A stretch of DNA of 64,000 nucleotides, from assembly GCF_004349105.1 (NCBI RefSeq), contig NZ_SMLB01000023.1, positions 1 through 64,000 of the forward strand. Direction: 5' to 3'. This DNA is from Jiangella aurantiaca. Lineage in GTDB: Bacteria; Actinomycetota; Actinomycetes; Jiangellales; Jiangellaceae. Of this stretch, positions 35,585 through 43,611 are shown piece by piece. How positions within the stretch are numbered: position 1 is the stretch's first letter; every line of letters begins with the position of its first letter. Under the pieces are notes generated by a model, which did no database searches, was not told where the DNA came from, and saw only the letters and a program-made list of their open reading frames with translations. A program made the position numbers and the translations under genes.

Positions 35585-35914
35585 TCAGCTGATTCGCACG
35601 CTCGCGATCAGCCCGTCGCGCAGCTGGAACGCCATGGGACCGGTGCCGTTGAAGCCGTTGCCGGACACCTTCAGCGTGGCGACGTAGCTGTCCGGGCCGT
35701 CGCCGGGCTCGAGGCTGACCAGCTCGAAGTGCGACTGCTTGCCGATGTTGTCCGTCCGGTCCCAGCTGCGCACACCGTCGTGGCCGTGGAACTCGCGGCC
35801 CCAGTCGTTCAGGTACGCGTCGTCGGTGAACGCCGCGACGAACGCCTCGGAATCGCCGCGGTTGGTCGCGTCGATGAACACCTGGATGGGTGCGGGCGTG
35901 TCGATGCTCGTCAT
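35585..35914 (-). CDS. SnoaL-like nuclear-transport-factor-fold protein
   Basis: A 109-residue NTF2-like protein: PIQVFIDATNRGDSEAFVAAFTDDAYLNDWGREFHGHDGVRSW is the standard N-terminal half of the family, with the conserved Asp and Trp, and MAFQLRDGLIASVRIS the last strand. An isomerase-like or ligand-binding role is possible. It is encoded ten bases downstream of the HD-domain gene in the same direction, so the two are probably co-transcribed. Confidence 0.86.
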   Translation of the reverse strand: MTSIDTPAPIQVFIDATNRGDSEAFVAAFTDDAYLNDWGREFHGHDGVRSWDRTDNIGKQSHFELVSLEPGDGPDSYVATLKVSGNGFNGTGPMAFQLRDGLIASVRIS

Positions 35915-35924
35915 GGTCGGCAGG

Positions 35925-36563
35925 CTACTCGGGCCAGGCGTTGCTGAGGATGATCCGCACGAAGTCGTCGCGCACGAACCCGTCCTGGTAGTGCTCGAGC
36001 ACGTCGGCGTTGACCGTGCCGAAGGTCGAGCGCGGACGGTGGGCGGTGCCTTCGGTGAACGCGTGCAGGATGCGCTTCTTGAAGTCCGGCCGCGGATGAG
36101 CGGCCACGACGGCGGCGCGCTGGTCGTCGGTGAGATCGTGGTAGCCGATCCCGAGGACGTCCGTCTCGACGCCCGCCGTCACCAGCGCCACCACCGGATC
36201 CAGGAACTCCGGGACGCCGGGCGTGGTGTGCAGTGCGATGGCCAGCCACACCGTGCGCGCGTCCTGCTCGTCGACGCCGCACCGCAGCAGGAAGTCGCGG
36301 GCCTCCTGGGCGCCGTCGACCTCGAACCGCAGCTGTGAGTCGCGGTAGCCGGCGGTCAGGCCGACGTCGTGGAACATCGCGCCGGCGTAGAGCAGCTCCA
36401 GGTCCGGTCGCAGGCCGCGCACCCGCCCCTGGAGCGCGCCGAAGAGGAAGACGCGGCGGGAATGGTGGTAGAGCAGGTCGTCCTCGGTGTCGCGGATGAA
36501 CTCGGTCACCTCGCGGACGAGCCGGGTGTCGGGGACGGTGATGCCGGCGATGGTCTCGGTCAT
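35925..36563 (-). CDS. HD-domain phosphohydrolase
   Basis: A 212-residue HD-fold protein. Metal ligands are the His of LLYHHSRRVFLFG, the HD pair in AMFHDVGLTAG, and a later conserved IALHTTPG. The family includes nucleotide phosphohydrolases and the cyanamide-hydratase-like group, and the length and spacing recall the latter. The ATG at 36563 is family-typical. It is followed closely by the SnoaL-like gene. Confidence 0.88.
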   Translation of the reverse strand: MTETIAGITVPDTRLVREVTEFIRDTEDDLLYHHSRRVFLFGALQGRVRGLRPDLELLYAGAMFHDVGLTAGYRDSQLRFEVDGAQEARDFLLRCGVDEQDARTVWLAIALHTTPGVPEFLDPVVALVTAGVETDVLGIGYHDLTDDQRAAVVAAHPRPDFKKRILHAFTEGTAHRPRSTFGTVNADVLEHYQDGFVRDDFVRIILSNAWPE

Positions 36564-36646
36564 GGTCCCAGCGTGCGGTGCTCGAGGCGGGACGCGCGCT
36601 GTCCTGATGGACACGTATCCCTCGGTTCCGGACATAGCCTGCGGAC

Positions 36647-36739
36647 GTGCACACGTCACCGGCCAGGTTCGTCGAACAGCGGCGCATGGAGGCCGCCAAG
36701 CCGCGGCTTCAGTCCCCTGGCGGCGTGATGCGTCCATGA
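36647..36739 (+). pseudogene. Fragment of a GlxA-type AraC regulator
   Basis: Thirty residues (VHTSPARFVEQRRMEAAKPRLQ and a short tail) match the second helix-turn-helix region of GlxA-type AraC regulators, then the frame stops. Nothing of the rest of the protein is found nearby. Confidence 0.55.
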
Positions 36740-36759
36740 CGGCGGTCGTCGCCGGCCCG

Positions 36760-37115
36760 CTCGACGCCGGCTGGCCGGGCTCCGCCGCGGGCATCGTCGC
36801 CGGGTCGAGCAGCTCGGCCGGCTGCTCGTCGGGCCGGCAGTGTGCCCGGTTGGCCGCCTGGGTCGCCGCGGTCGAGGCTGCCGTGTCGGCCGAGCTGGCC
36901 TGGCGTCCTGGGCTGCGCCCGGACCACCACGTCCTCGACCTGGGGCGCACGAAATACCGGCCGACGAAGGCGTTGGCGGAGTTCATCGTGGCCCAGGACC
37001 GGACCCTGGCAAGTCCACCGACAACCCGACGGCACCACCCGATGCACCAGCCCCACCGGTCACCACTATGCCAAGTCACCACCGATCCGATGGCGAAACC
37101 ACACGGTGTGATCTC
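36760..37115 (+). pseudogene. Relic of a DUF222/13E12 HNH protein
   Basis: One frame reads HHVLDLGRTKYRPTKALAEFIVAQDRT. After a deletion that removes the HNH centre, the next frame reads HRQPDGTTRCTSPTGHHYAKSP. Both are hallmark parts of actinobacterial DUF222 (13E12 repeat) HNH proteins. The gene is internally deleted and frameshifted. Confidence 0.7.
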
Positions 37116-37150
37116 GTAGGGAGCCGCTGGCGAGAAACCGCCCGTCGTGC

Positions 37151-37495
37151 CTAGCCGAGGGGAGCGCCGCCGTAGCCGATCTCGTTGCCGTCGGGGTCGT
37201 GGTAGGTGATCTTGCGGACGCCGTTCCCGTACGTCTCGCGCAGCGCCGGCTCGATGCCGCGCGCCGTGATGCCGTCGACCACCGCGTCGAGGTCGTCGAC
37301 GAAGATCGTGACGTGGCTGTGGCCGGCGGTCTCGGGCCGCTGGTTGACCGCGATCGAGCGGTGCTCGGCCAGCTCCCACACCACCTCGGTGTCGTGCGCG
37401 CGGAACGTGAACGGCACGCCGAAGAGCTTCTCGTACCAGGCGGTCGCGGCGGCGAAGTCCGTGACCGGCATGACGACGAACAGGTCGAGGGCCAT
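37151..37495 (-). CDS. VOC-superfamily protein (glyoxalase fold)
   Basis: A 114-residue VOC protein: MALDLFVVMPVTDFAAATAWYEKLFGVPFTF, HVTIFVDDLDAVVDGITARGI and ITYHDPDGNEIGYGG. The terminal HDPDGNEI motif carries the conserved Glu of glyoxalase/bleomycin-resistance-type folds. The activity cannot be predicted. The ATG at 37495 is the family start. Confidence 0.88.
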   Translation of the reverse strand: MALDLFVVMPVTDFAAATAWYEKLFGVPFTFRAHDTEVVWELAEHRSIAVNQRPETAGHSHVTIFVDDLDAVVDGITARGIEPALRETYGNGVRKITYHDPDGNEIGYGGAPLG

Positions 37496-37613
37496 GCGCG
37501 CGATCGTAGCGATCCGGCCGTAGCTCGAGGATCCGCGCGCGCTGCCGCGGCGGCCGTCGCCGTCGGTCATCGCACCATCTTCGCCGAGGACCGCCGGGCG
37601 TGCCATCGGCGCA

Positions 37614-38426
37614 TCATCCCAGGGCGCGGACGAACTCCTCGAGCGGGGTGGCCGGACGGCCGAGCAGCCGCTCCAGGTCGGGCGTCGGCGTGCCGAACTG
37701 CGGCAGGCGCAGCAGCGGCAGGACGAACGCCATGCCGCCGGCGTCGTCGTCGGCGATCTCGCGGAAGGTCACCTGCGTCCCGGACAGCTCGCTCAGGATC
37801 CGCGCCAGGTGCGGGTAGGTCCAGCCGGGACCGCGCAGCTCGTAGACGGCGTCCTCGTGGCCGTCGCCGGTCAGCACCGCACTCGCGGCCAGCGCGAGGT
37901 CGGCGATCGGAGTGGTGACAAGCGGGTGGCCGATCGCCGGCGCGGCCAGTTCGCCGGTCTTCACGGCGGCCGACACCAGGTCGCCCGGCACCAGCTCCTC
38001 GGTGTAGAAGGTGTTGCGCAGGAACGTGTGGGTGAGCCCGGCGTCCCGGATCGCCCGCTCGGTGGTCGTGTGGTCGGCCAGGAAGCTCTGTCCGTCCTCG
38101 GCCGTGATGGCGCTGGTGTAGACGACGTGCCCGACGCCGGCGGCGGCCGCCGCGGCGACGACGTCGGCGTGCTGGCGCGCCCGTACGCCCGGCGTGGTGT
38201 CCGACGCCGACACGAACAGCAGCCGGTCGGCGCCCTTGAAGGCCCGCTCCAGGCTCGCCGGGTCGTCGTAGTCGGCCCGCCGCACGTCGACGCCGCGGTC
38301 GGCGAAGGGTTTCGCCTTCTCCGGGTCGCGTGCGACGACGGCAACCTCGCCGGCCGGCACCTTCGCGATCAGGTCCTCGACCACGACGGGCCCGAACCGG
38401 CCGGTCGCCCCGGTCACCACGATCAT
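37614..38426 (-). CDS. NAD(P)-binding protein, QorB/NmrA type
   Basis: A 270-residue atypical short-chain dehydrogenase. The Rossmann motif GATGRFG is at the very N-terminus (TGATGRFGPVVVEDLI), followed by RRADYDDPASLERAFKGADRLLFVSASD and HTTTERAIRDAGLTHTFLRNTFYTEEL, typical of the NmrA/QorB quinone-reductase group. It is divergent from an HxlR regulator, the same arrangement as qorB/qorR pairs in which quinone or thiol stress induces the reductase. Confidence 0.9.
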   Translation of the reverse strand: MIVVTGATGRFGPVVVEDLIAKVPAGEVAVVARDPEKAKPFADRGVDVRRADYDDPASLERAFKGADRLLFVSASDTTPGVRARQHADVVAAAAAAGVGHVVYTSAITAEDGQSFLADHTTTERAIRDAGLTHTFLRNTFYTEELVPGDLVSAAVKTGELAAPAIGHPLVTTPIADLALAASAVLTGDGHEDAVYELRGPGWTYPHLARILSELSGTQVTFREIADDDAGGMAFVLPLLRLPQFGTPTPDLERLLGRPATPLEEFVRALG

Positions 38427-38437
38427 GACTGTCTCCG

Positions 38438-38515
38438 TTCACTGGGGGTCTGTTCTTGCAACGGCTGTGACGTTACGCTGGAGACTCACCCAGTGAAAGT
38501 ACGTACCTTGAGGTA
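38438..38515. promoter_or_regulatory. Dyads between divergent qorB-like and hxlR genes
   Basis: TTCACTGGG (38438-38446) and CCCAGTGAA (38489-38497) are perfect inverted repeats 42 bases apart. AGTACGTACC-TTGA-GGTAAC next to the second arm is a compact dyad resembling HxlR-type operators. Confidence 0.5.
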
Positions 38516-38531
38516 ACCAACGGAGGCCGAC

Positions 38532-38927
38532 GTGAGCACCGAGGTCAGCAGCGGGCTGCAGGCACTGGAAGGTGACGTGTTCGACATCAACTGCCCGTCG
38601 CGCGGCGTCCTGGAACACGTCACCAGCCGGTGGGGCGTCCTCGTCCTGGCCGCGCTGGGGGAGCGCGAGATGCGCTTCGGCGAGCTGCACCGGCGCATCG
38701 GCGGCGTGAGCCAGAAGATGCTGGCCCAGACGCTGCGCGCGCTCGCCACCGACGGGTTCGTCGACCGCACCGTCATCCCGGCCGCGCCGCCGCAGGTCAG
38801 CTACCGGCTGACCGAGACGGGCGATCAGGTCGCGGCGCACGTCGTCGGGCTGGTCGGCTGGATCGAGCGGCACCTGCCGGAGATCCTGGCCGCTCGCGAC
38901 GTAGAGCCGGCCACGGCGGCCGGCTGA
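38532..38927 (+). CDS. HxlR-family regulator (QorR-like)
   Basis: A 131-residue HxlR winged-helix regulator: DINCPSRGVLEHVTSRWGVLVLAAL carries the conserved Cys that senses redox state in QorR-type members; FGELHRRIGGVSQKMLAQTLRALATDGFVDRTV is the DNA-binding wing region. GTG start at 38532 with CGGAGG upstream. It probably represses the divergent qorB-like gene and itself. Confidence 0.92.
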   Translation: MSTEVSSGLQALEGDVFDINCPSRGVLEHVTSRWGVLVLAALGEREMRFGELHRRIGGVSQKMLAQTLRALATDGFVDRTVIPAAPPQVSYRLTETGDQVAAHVVGLVGWIERHLPEILAARDVEPATAAG

Positions 38928-39031
38928 CAACTGGCGGCATGGTTGAGGGATCCGGGCAGCCATGGCGGCTGTTGGCCGCCGTTGTCGGTGACCATGGGTC
39001 GTCGTTGACACTGCGACGACGACCGGCACGC

Positions 39032-39090
39032 TTGATCATGGAGAAGGTCGCCTTTGGAGTCGCGGGAAACCCGACCTTCTCCATGATCAA
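39032..39090. terminator. Perfect 19-bp-arm hairpin
   Basis: Arms 39032-39050 and 39072-39090, beginning TTGATCATGGAG, pair perfectly around a 21-base loop. The same start TTGATC-W-TGGAG and the same 21-base loop length recur at 60534-60610. Confidence 0.6.
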
Positions 39091-39193
39091 CTCGGTGAGG
39101 GAGGGTGTGAGCCGCCATGGGGGGCAGGTCATACCAGGCGCTGCCCGCCGCGGGCGGCTCGCATCCCTGCCGGCGCCGGTGATGGCCGCGGAG

Positions 39194-39234
39194 GTGTTGA
39201 CATGAGCGCCAACGGTTGGCGCTGGTGTCAACAC
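39194..39234. repeat. Nested dyad GTGTTGACA ... TGTCAACAC
   Basis: Outer arms 39194-39202 and 39226-39234. The inner dyad GCGCCAAC-G-GTTGGCGC is at 39206-39222. The inner part resembles the palindrome at 25850-25866; the outer part resembles the arms at 46569-46612. Confidence 0.6.
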
Positions 39235-39426
39235 GCCCGGTTGTGATCGGTGCCCGGCCCGAGCCGGCCCAGCGTCGCGGGGGCGGCCGACGCCGTGACG
39301 ACGGCGACGTCGCCGCGCCGATCACACGACCTCGCCCGTGACCGCCAGATCCTCGTGATCAGTGACGCCATCATCGGCATTTTCAACGGCGGCTAACATG
39401 GCGGCCCAGATCCCTCACCCGTCCTC

Positions 39427-39636
39427 CTAGCGGTTCTCGTCCTCGTCCTCGTCTTCTGCCGGCGGGTTGCCGGGAGACGGTGTTTCCGGCTCGACCGGCG
39501 GGGTCGTCGGGTTGCCCGGCGACTGCGTCCCGGGCCCGCTGGGCGTCGTCGCGGGGTTGCCCGGCGACGCCGGGTCCGGCTCGTCCGGCGGGGTCGTCGG
39601 CTTGCCCGGCGACTGCGTGCCTTCGTGGTTGGTCAT
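39427..39636 (-). CDS. Small proline-rich repeat protein
   Basis: A 69-residue protein made of four degenerate repeats of the type SPGNPTTPP (SPGKPTTPP, SPGNPATTP, SPGNPTTPP, SPGNPP) joined by acidic linkers and ending in an acidic EDEDEDENR tail. No signal peptide. The ATG at 39636 has GAGGGAGA upstream. It is likely unstructured. The function is unknown, and the low complexity leaves some doubt that it is expressed. Confidence 0.5.
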   Translation of the reverse strand: MTNHEGTQSPGKPTTPPDEPDPASPGNPATTPSGPGTQSPGNPTTPPVEPETPSPGNPPAEDEDEDENR

Positions 39637-39706
39637 GGGAGTTCTCCCTCCCGTCAGTACCTGACGATCCGGTACCCGGACGGCGTGGCCTGAAACGAGG
39701 AGTCGA

Positions 39707-40543
39707 TCAGGGGAGCGGGCCGCGGCGTTCCTGGTCGCGGAAGCGGCTGGGCGGCATGCCGACCCGGCGGGTGAAGATGCGGGTGAAGTAGCCCGGGTCG
39801 TCGTACCCGGTGCGGGCGGCGACGGCCACGACGGGCAGGTCCGTGGTGGCGAGCAGCTCCTTCGCCCGGGTGAGCCGGGCGCGCAGCACGAACTCCTTGG
39901 GGCTGCAGCCGGCCGCGCGCCGGGTGGCATCGCGCAGGGCCGCCTCCGTCATTCCCAGCGTGCGCGCGTGGGCCGCGACGGTGACCGGCAGGCAGGCGTC
40001 GCGCAGCAGGGTGGCCAGCACCGGGCTGGCGGCGACGGGGTCGGGAACGGCGGCGCGGCGGGTGGCGAGGATGAGCTGGTGCAGTGCCGCTGCGGCCTCG
40101 ACGTCGGTCGACGGGTCGCCGGGGCGGCAGGCGCGGGCCAGCGCGCCGAACGCCACCTCCAGCCCGCCTGCGTCGGCGACCGAGGTGACCGGCTCGTCGC
40201 GGGCGACGTAGCCGAGGTCCTGGTAGGCGCGGGCGGCGGGGCCGTCGAACAACACCCACCACTCGTTCCAGCCGCCGGCGTCCGGACCGTACCCGTGCTC
40301 GACGCCTGGGAGCAGCCAGAACAGTGTGGGCGCGACGAGCGGCTGCTCATGCCCGCCCCACCGGAGCCGGCCGGTGCCGCGCGTCAGGAAGACGACGGCG
40401 TAGCAGTCCAGCGTGCGGGCGGGCAGCGTCGACACCTGCCCGGCCGTCGTGCCGACGCCGAGGCAAACCAGGCCGAGCCGCCGGTGCCGGGGGTCGGGCG
40501 TGAGATACCGCGTCCATGACGCGAGCCCGGGTCGGCCGCTCAT
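39707..40543 (-). CDS. AraC-family transcriptional regulator
   Basis: A 278-residue AraC regulator with an N-terminal cupin sensor (VVFLTRGTGRLRWGGHEQPLVAPTLFWLLPGVEHGYGPDAGGWNEWWVLFDG) and C-terminal double helix-turn-helix (LGMTEAALRDATRRAAGCSPKEFVLRARLTRAKELLATTDLPVVAVAARTGYDDPGYFTRIFTRRVGMPPSRFRDQ). The sensor type often binds sugars and controls nearby catabolic genes. The target here is unknown. ATG at 40543. Confidence 0.93.
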   Translation of the reverse strand: MSGRPGLASWTRYLTPDPRHRRLGLVCLGVGTTAGQVSTLPARTLDCYAVVFLTRGTGRLRWGGHEQPLVAPTLFWLLPGVEHGYGPDAGGWNEWWVLFDGPAARAYQDLGYVARDEPVTSVADAGGLEVAFGALARACRPGDPSTDVEAAAALHQLILATRRAAVPDPVAASPVLATLLRDACLPVTVAAHARTLGMTEAALRDATRRAAGCSPKEFVLRARLTRAKELLATTDLPVVAVAARTGYDDPGYFTRIFTRRVGMPPSRFRDQERRGPLP

Positions 40544-40694
40544 GGCCGCACATCGTAGAGCTCCGCCGGCGACGTACTTCGCCGGGTCGCCGCGGGCGAA
40601 TCTGTCACGGTCACCCGCGACGGCGATCCGGTCGCCGAACTCCGGCCGCTCTCGAGGCAGCCGCTGTCTGCCGGTGAGCTGCTCCGGCGGTGGC

Positions 40695-41084
40695 GAGGGC
40701 TTCGAGCCGGCCAGACTCCCCGCCGAGCCGTTGATCACCGTCGTCACGCTCGCGGAACTCTCCGTCGGTCCGCTGGTCGCGTCGACCGAGCGAGAGCGCG
40801 CGGAACGTCAGTCGCACCTCCAGCAGGCAGAAGCAGATTTCGACCCGCTGCCCTTCGACCGTGCCGCGGCTCGCGCGTTCGGCCGGGTCGCAGCATCGCT
40901 GCGTCGTGCCGGCCGCAAGCCGGCGGCTCGTGCCTACGACGCGATGATCGCGGCTGTCGCCCTCGCGAACGAACTCCCCGTCTACACCTGCAGCCCCGAC
41001 GATTTCGCCAGGGTCGACGAGCTGGAGGTCGTCGCCGTCCCGTTTCCGCAGCCGGCGAGTGAGGTGGCCGAGCCGGGCGCTTGA
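40695..41084 (+). pseudogene. Headless PIN-domain toxin (VapC-like)
   Basis: The frame carries most of a VapC PIN domain: PLITVVTLAELSVGPLVA (second acid), AARAFGRVAASLRRAGRKPAARAYDAMIAAVALANELPVYTCSPDDFARVDEL with the later Asp residues. The N-terminal strand with the first catalytic Asp (LDTS type) is missing, and the sequence before it does not supply it in any frame. No antitoxin gene is adjacent. Confidence 0.7.
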
Positions 41085-41161
41085 CCGCGCGCGGCGGAAA
41101 GTCCAAGTCCGGCGCGGGTTCGTCCATGTCGTCGGCGGGTGGTCACAGGCAGGGTGGTCGC

Positions 41162-41971
41162 ATGCTGACCTCGAACGGCTACGTGCTCGACGAGTCCGCC
41201 CGGCGGCTGGGCGAGCTGGACCCCGTCCCGGACCACGAGCGCCACGACCGCGACGCCCTGTGGGAGCGGCTGCGGCGCGACGGCTACCTGTGGCTGCGCG
41301 GCGCGCTGGATCCGGACGTCGTGAACGGCTTCCGCGCCTACTACCACGCCACGCTGGCCCCGTCGGGCGTCTGGGCCGGCGAGGAGGATCGCGCCGAGTA
41401 CCGCAGGCTGCTGTTCCAGAGGGTCGTCCCGGGTCCGGAGTACGAGGCGTTCTGCACCCAGCCGGCCGTCCGCGAGTGGTACGCGTGGTTCCTCGGCGAC
41501 GAGACGTTCCTGCACCGGCGCAAGATCATCCGGCACGTGCGGCCGGGGGAGTCCGGTGTCGGCATGGCCACCCAGGCGCACTACGACCTGGTGTACCTGC
41601 GGGAGGGAACCGATCGGGTGCTGTCGTCGTGGATCCCGCTGGGCGACTGCCCGGTGGCGCGCGGCGGGCTCACGTACCTCGAGGGCAGCCACCACAGCGT
41701 GCTCGCTCAGGAGCGGGCCGGCACGTTGCGGCACCCGGCGACGTCGATCACGGCCGACCTGCCGGCGCTGGCCGACGAGTACGACGCGCGCTGGCTGGTC
41801 GCCGACTACGCGGCCGGCGACATGGTCGTGCACTCGGCCTACACGGTGCACGCCGCCTTGGACAACGTCGACGACGACTACCGGCTCTCGACCGACATCC
41901 GGTACCAGCGGGCCACCGAGCCGATCGACTGGCGGTGGCAGCACCACTGGCACGTCGACGACGGCCTCTGA
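41162..41971 (+). CDS. Phytanoyl-CoA dioxygenase (PhyH) family protein
   Basis: A 269-residue Fe(II)/2-oxoglutarate dioxygenase-fold protein. HYDLVYLREGTDRVLSSWIPLGDCPVARGGLTYLEGSHH carries the H-x-D iron ligands and the SWIPLG...GGLTYLEGSH block typical of the PhyH family; HSAYTVHAALDN supplies the distal His, and RLSTDIRYQ the Arg for 2-oxoglutarate. It hydroxylates a small substrate. ATG at 41162. It is convergent with the amino-acid permease, with a strong hairpin between. Confidence 0.88.
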   Translation: MLTSNGYVLDESARRLGELDPVPDHERHDRDALWERLRRDGYLWLRGALDPDVVNGFRAYYHATLAPSGVWAGEEDRAEYRRLLFQRVVPGPEYEAFCTQPAVREWYAWFLGDETFLHRRKIIRHVRPGESGVGMATQAHYDLVYLREGTDRVLSSWIPLGDCPVARGGLTYLEGSHHSVLAQERAGTLRHPATSITADLPALADEYDARWLVADYAAGDMVVHSAYTVHAALDNVDDDYRLSTDIRYQRATEPIDWRWQHHWHVDDGL

Positions 41972-41973
41972 CG

Positions 41974-42010
41974 GCGCCCCTGCCGCACCGGGCCGATGCG
42001 GCAGGGGCGC
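41974..42010. terminator. 14-bp perfect hairpin, bidirectional terminator
   Basis: GCGCCCCTGCCGCA (41974-41987) and TGCGGCAGGGGCGC (41997-42010) pair perfectly around a nine-base loop, between the convergent PhyH and permease genes. Confidence 0.85.
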
Positions 42011-42023
42011 AGGCGTGACGCCG

Positions 42024-43544
42024 TCAGCGCAGCGACGGCTGGCCGGGCTCCTCCTCTGTGGACAGGTCGAGGACGGAGATACCGGTGGCCGCGTTCGCGC
42101 CGCGGCCGATCGCGTCGTACACCTCGGGGCGCGACGACTTGAGGAACAGCGCCCAGAGCAGGCCGATGAGGGCGGCGACGAGGAACAGGCCGGGCAGGAT
42201 CCACCGCTCCGGCGCGTCCGGCGCGACCCCGATGAGGATGTCGTAGTTCGCGATGGCCAGGACCACGACGATCACCAGCAGGACGGTCGCCAGCGTCGGC
42301 GCGACGATCCGCCGCCAGGGGTTCTCACCCGACGGGTGCCGCGCGAAGAACGCCAGCACCGCCACCGACGTCAGCGTCACCAGCGTCAGCACGCCGAACC
42401 CGCCCGTGGTGCCGAGGTAGAAGAACAGCTGCACCAGCGGGTCGAGGTCGAAGAGCACGTAGACGAGGATGACGACCAGGCCGACGACGCTCTGCACGAT
42501 CGACGCGGCCACCGGCGCGCCCGACGACGGCGACGTGCGGCCCAGCGCGCTGGGCAGCACCCGCTCGCGGCCGAGCGCGAAGACGTACCGGGCGACGGTG
42601 TTGTGGAACGAGATCATCGCGGCGAGAACCGAGGTGATGAAGAGAGCCGAACCGATGTCCACCCAGGTGCTGCCCAGGAACGAGTCGGCCAGCACGAAGA
42701 TCGTCTGGTCCGCGTTCTGCTGGGCGAACGCGACGATGTTGTCCGGGCCGGTGGCCACCGACATCGCCCACGACGCCAGCACGTACACCGCGGCGACGAC
42801 CGCGATCGAGATGTACGTGGCCAGGGCGATGGTCCGCTTCGGGTCGCGCGACTCCTCCGAGTACACGACCGACGCCTCGAAGCCGACGAAGCCGAGCACC
42901 GCCAGCACCAGGATCGCGCCCACGCCGGACTCGAACAGGTTGCCGACCTGCAGCGTGTCGAACGTGACCTCGCCATCGGCCGGGTTCGCGAGGCTGGCGA
43001 TCGAGTAGATGATGATGATCGCCATCTCGGTGAGCAGCAGCACCGCGAGCACCGTGCCGTTGACGTCGATGCGCAGCAGGCCGAGGAAGCCGACGATCGC
43101 CCAGGCGATCAGCGCGATCACCCACCAGTCGAGGGTGATGCCGAACCATTCCTCCAGCTGCGGCGCGGCCGCGACGCCGATGATGCCATAGAGACCGACC
43201 TGCAGCAGGTTGTAGGCCAGCAGCGCCATGTACGCCGCGGCGACGCCGGCCGGCCGGCCCAGTCCGTGCGTGACGTAGGTGTAGAACGCACCGGCATTGG
43301 TGATGTGCCGCGACATCGCCACGTAGCCGACGCTGAACAGCGCCAGCAGGGCGGCGATCGCCACGAACGCGATGGGCAGGCCGATGACGCCGGTGACCGC
43401 GAATCCGGTGGTCACGACGCCGGCGACGACGGTCAGCGGGGTGGCGGCACTGAGGACGAAGAACACGACGGCGGGAACGCCGAGCCTGTTGCTGGCGAGC
43501 GTCCGCGATACGCGGTCGGCGCCCAGGCGGCTCGAATGGGACAC
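42024..43544 (-). CDS. APC-family amino-acid/amine permease
   Basis: A 506-residue permease of the APC superfamily with about 12-13 helices. The first unwound helix reads FFVLSAATPLTVVAG, followed by NAGAFYTYVTHGLGRPAG and GFVGFEASVVYSEESRDPKRTI, which are characteristic. The start is GTG at 43544 with AAGGAGA upstream. It lies near a copper amine oxidase gene, so an amine substrate is plausible but not shown. Confidence 0.92.
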   Translation of the reverse strand: MSHSSRLGADRVSRTLASNRLGVPAVVFFVLSAATPLTVVAGVVTTGFAVTGVIGLPIAFVAIAALLALFSVGYVAMSRHITNAGAFYTYVTHGLGRPAGVAAAYMALLAYNLLQVGLYGIIGVAAAPQLEEWFGITLDWWVIALIAWAIVGFLGLLRIDVNGTVLAVLLLTEMAIIIIYSIASLANPADGEVTFDTLQVGNLFESGVGAILVLAVLGFVGFEASVVYSEESRDPKRTIALATYISIAVVAAVYVLASWAMSVATGPDNIVAFAQQNADQTIFVLADSFLGSTWVDIGSALFITSVLAAMISFHNTVARYVFALGRERVLPSALGRTSPSSGAPVAASIVQSVVGLVVILVYVLFDLDPLVQLFFYLGTTGGFGVLTLVTLTSVAVLAFFARHPSGENPWRRIVAPTLATVLLVIVVVLAIANYDILIGVAPDAPERWILPGLFLVAALIGLLWALFLKSSRPEVYDAIGRGANAATGISVLDLSTEEEPGQPSLR

Positions 43545-43611
43545 GAGGGACTCTCCTTGGGGAATCAGCGGATCTGCGTCGTTGGGGTCGGGGGTCGCGC
43601 CGTAGATCTCG

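Larger units (their letters stand above)
38928..39426. other. Palindrome-rich intergenic region
   Basis: About 500 bases with no gene but with several dyads: the hairpin at 39032-39090, the nested dyad at 39194-39234 and a looser pair TGTGATCGG/CCGATCACA (39242-39250 and 39318-39326). It lies between the convergent hxlR and small proline-rich genes. Confidence 0.65.

Noticed and set aside
35739-36338. Plus-strand frame across the SnoaL-like and HD genes
   Set aside because: It runs antisense to two recognised genes and has no motif of its own.
41087-41102. GCGGCGGAAAGTCC as a sixth, reversed copy of the interspersed motif
   Set aside because: It matches only the core and with a changed GTC block, on the other strand and next to a gene start, so it is not counted.
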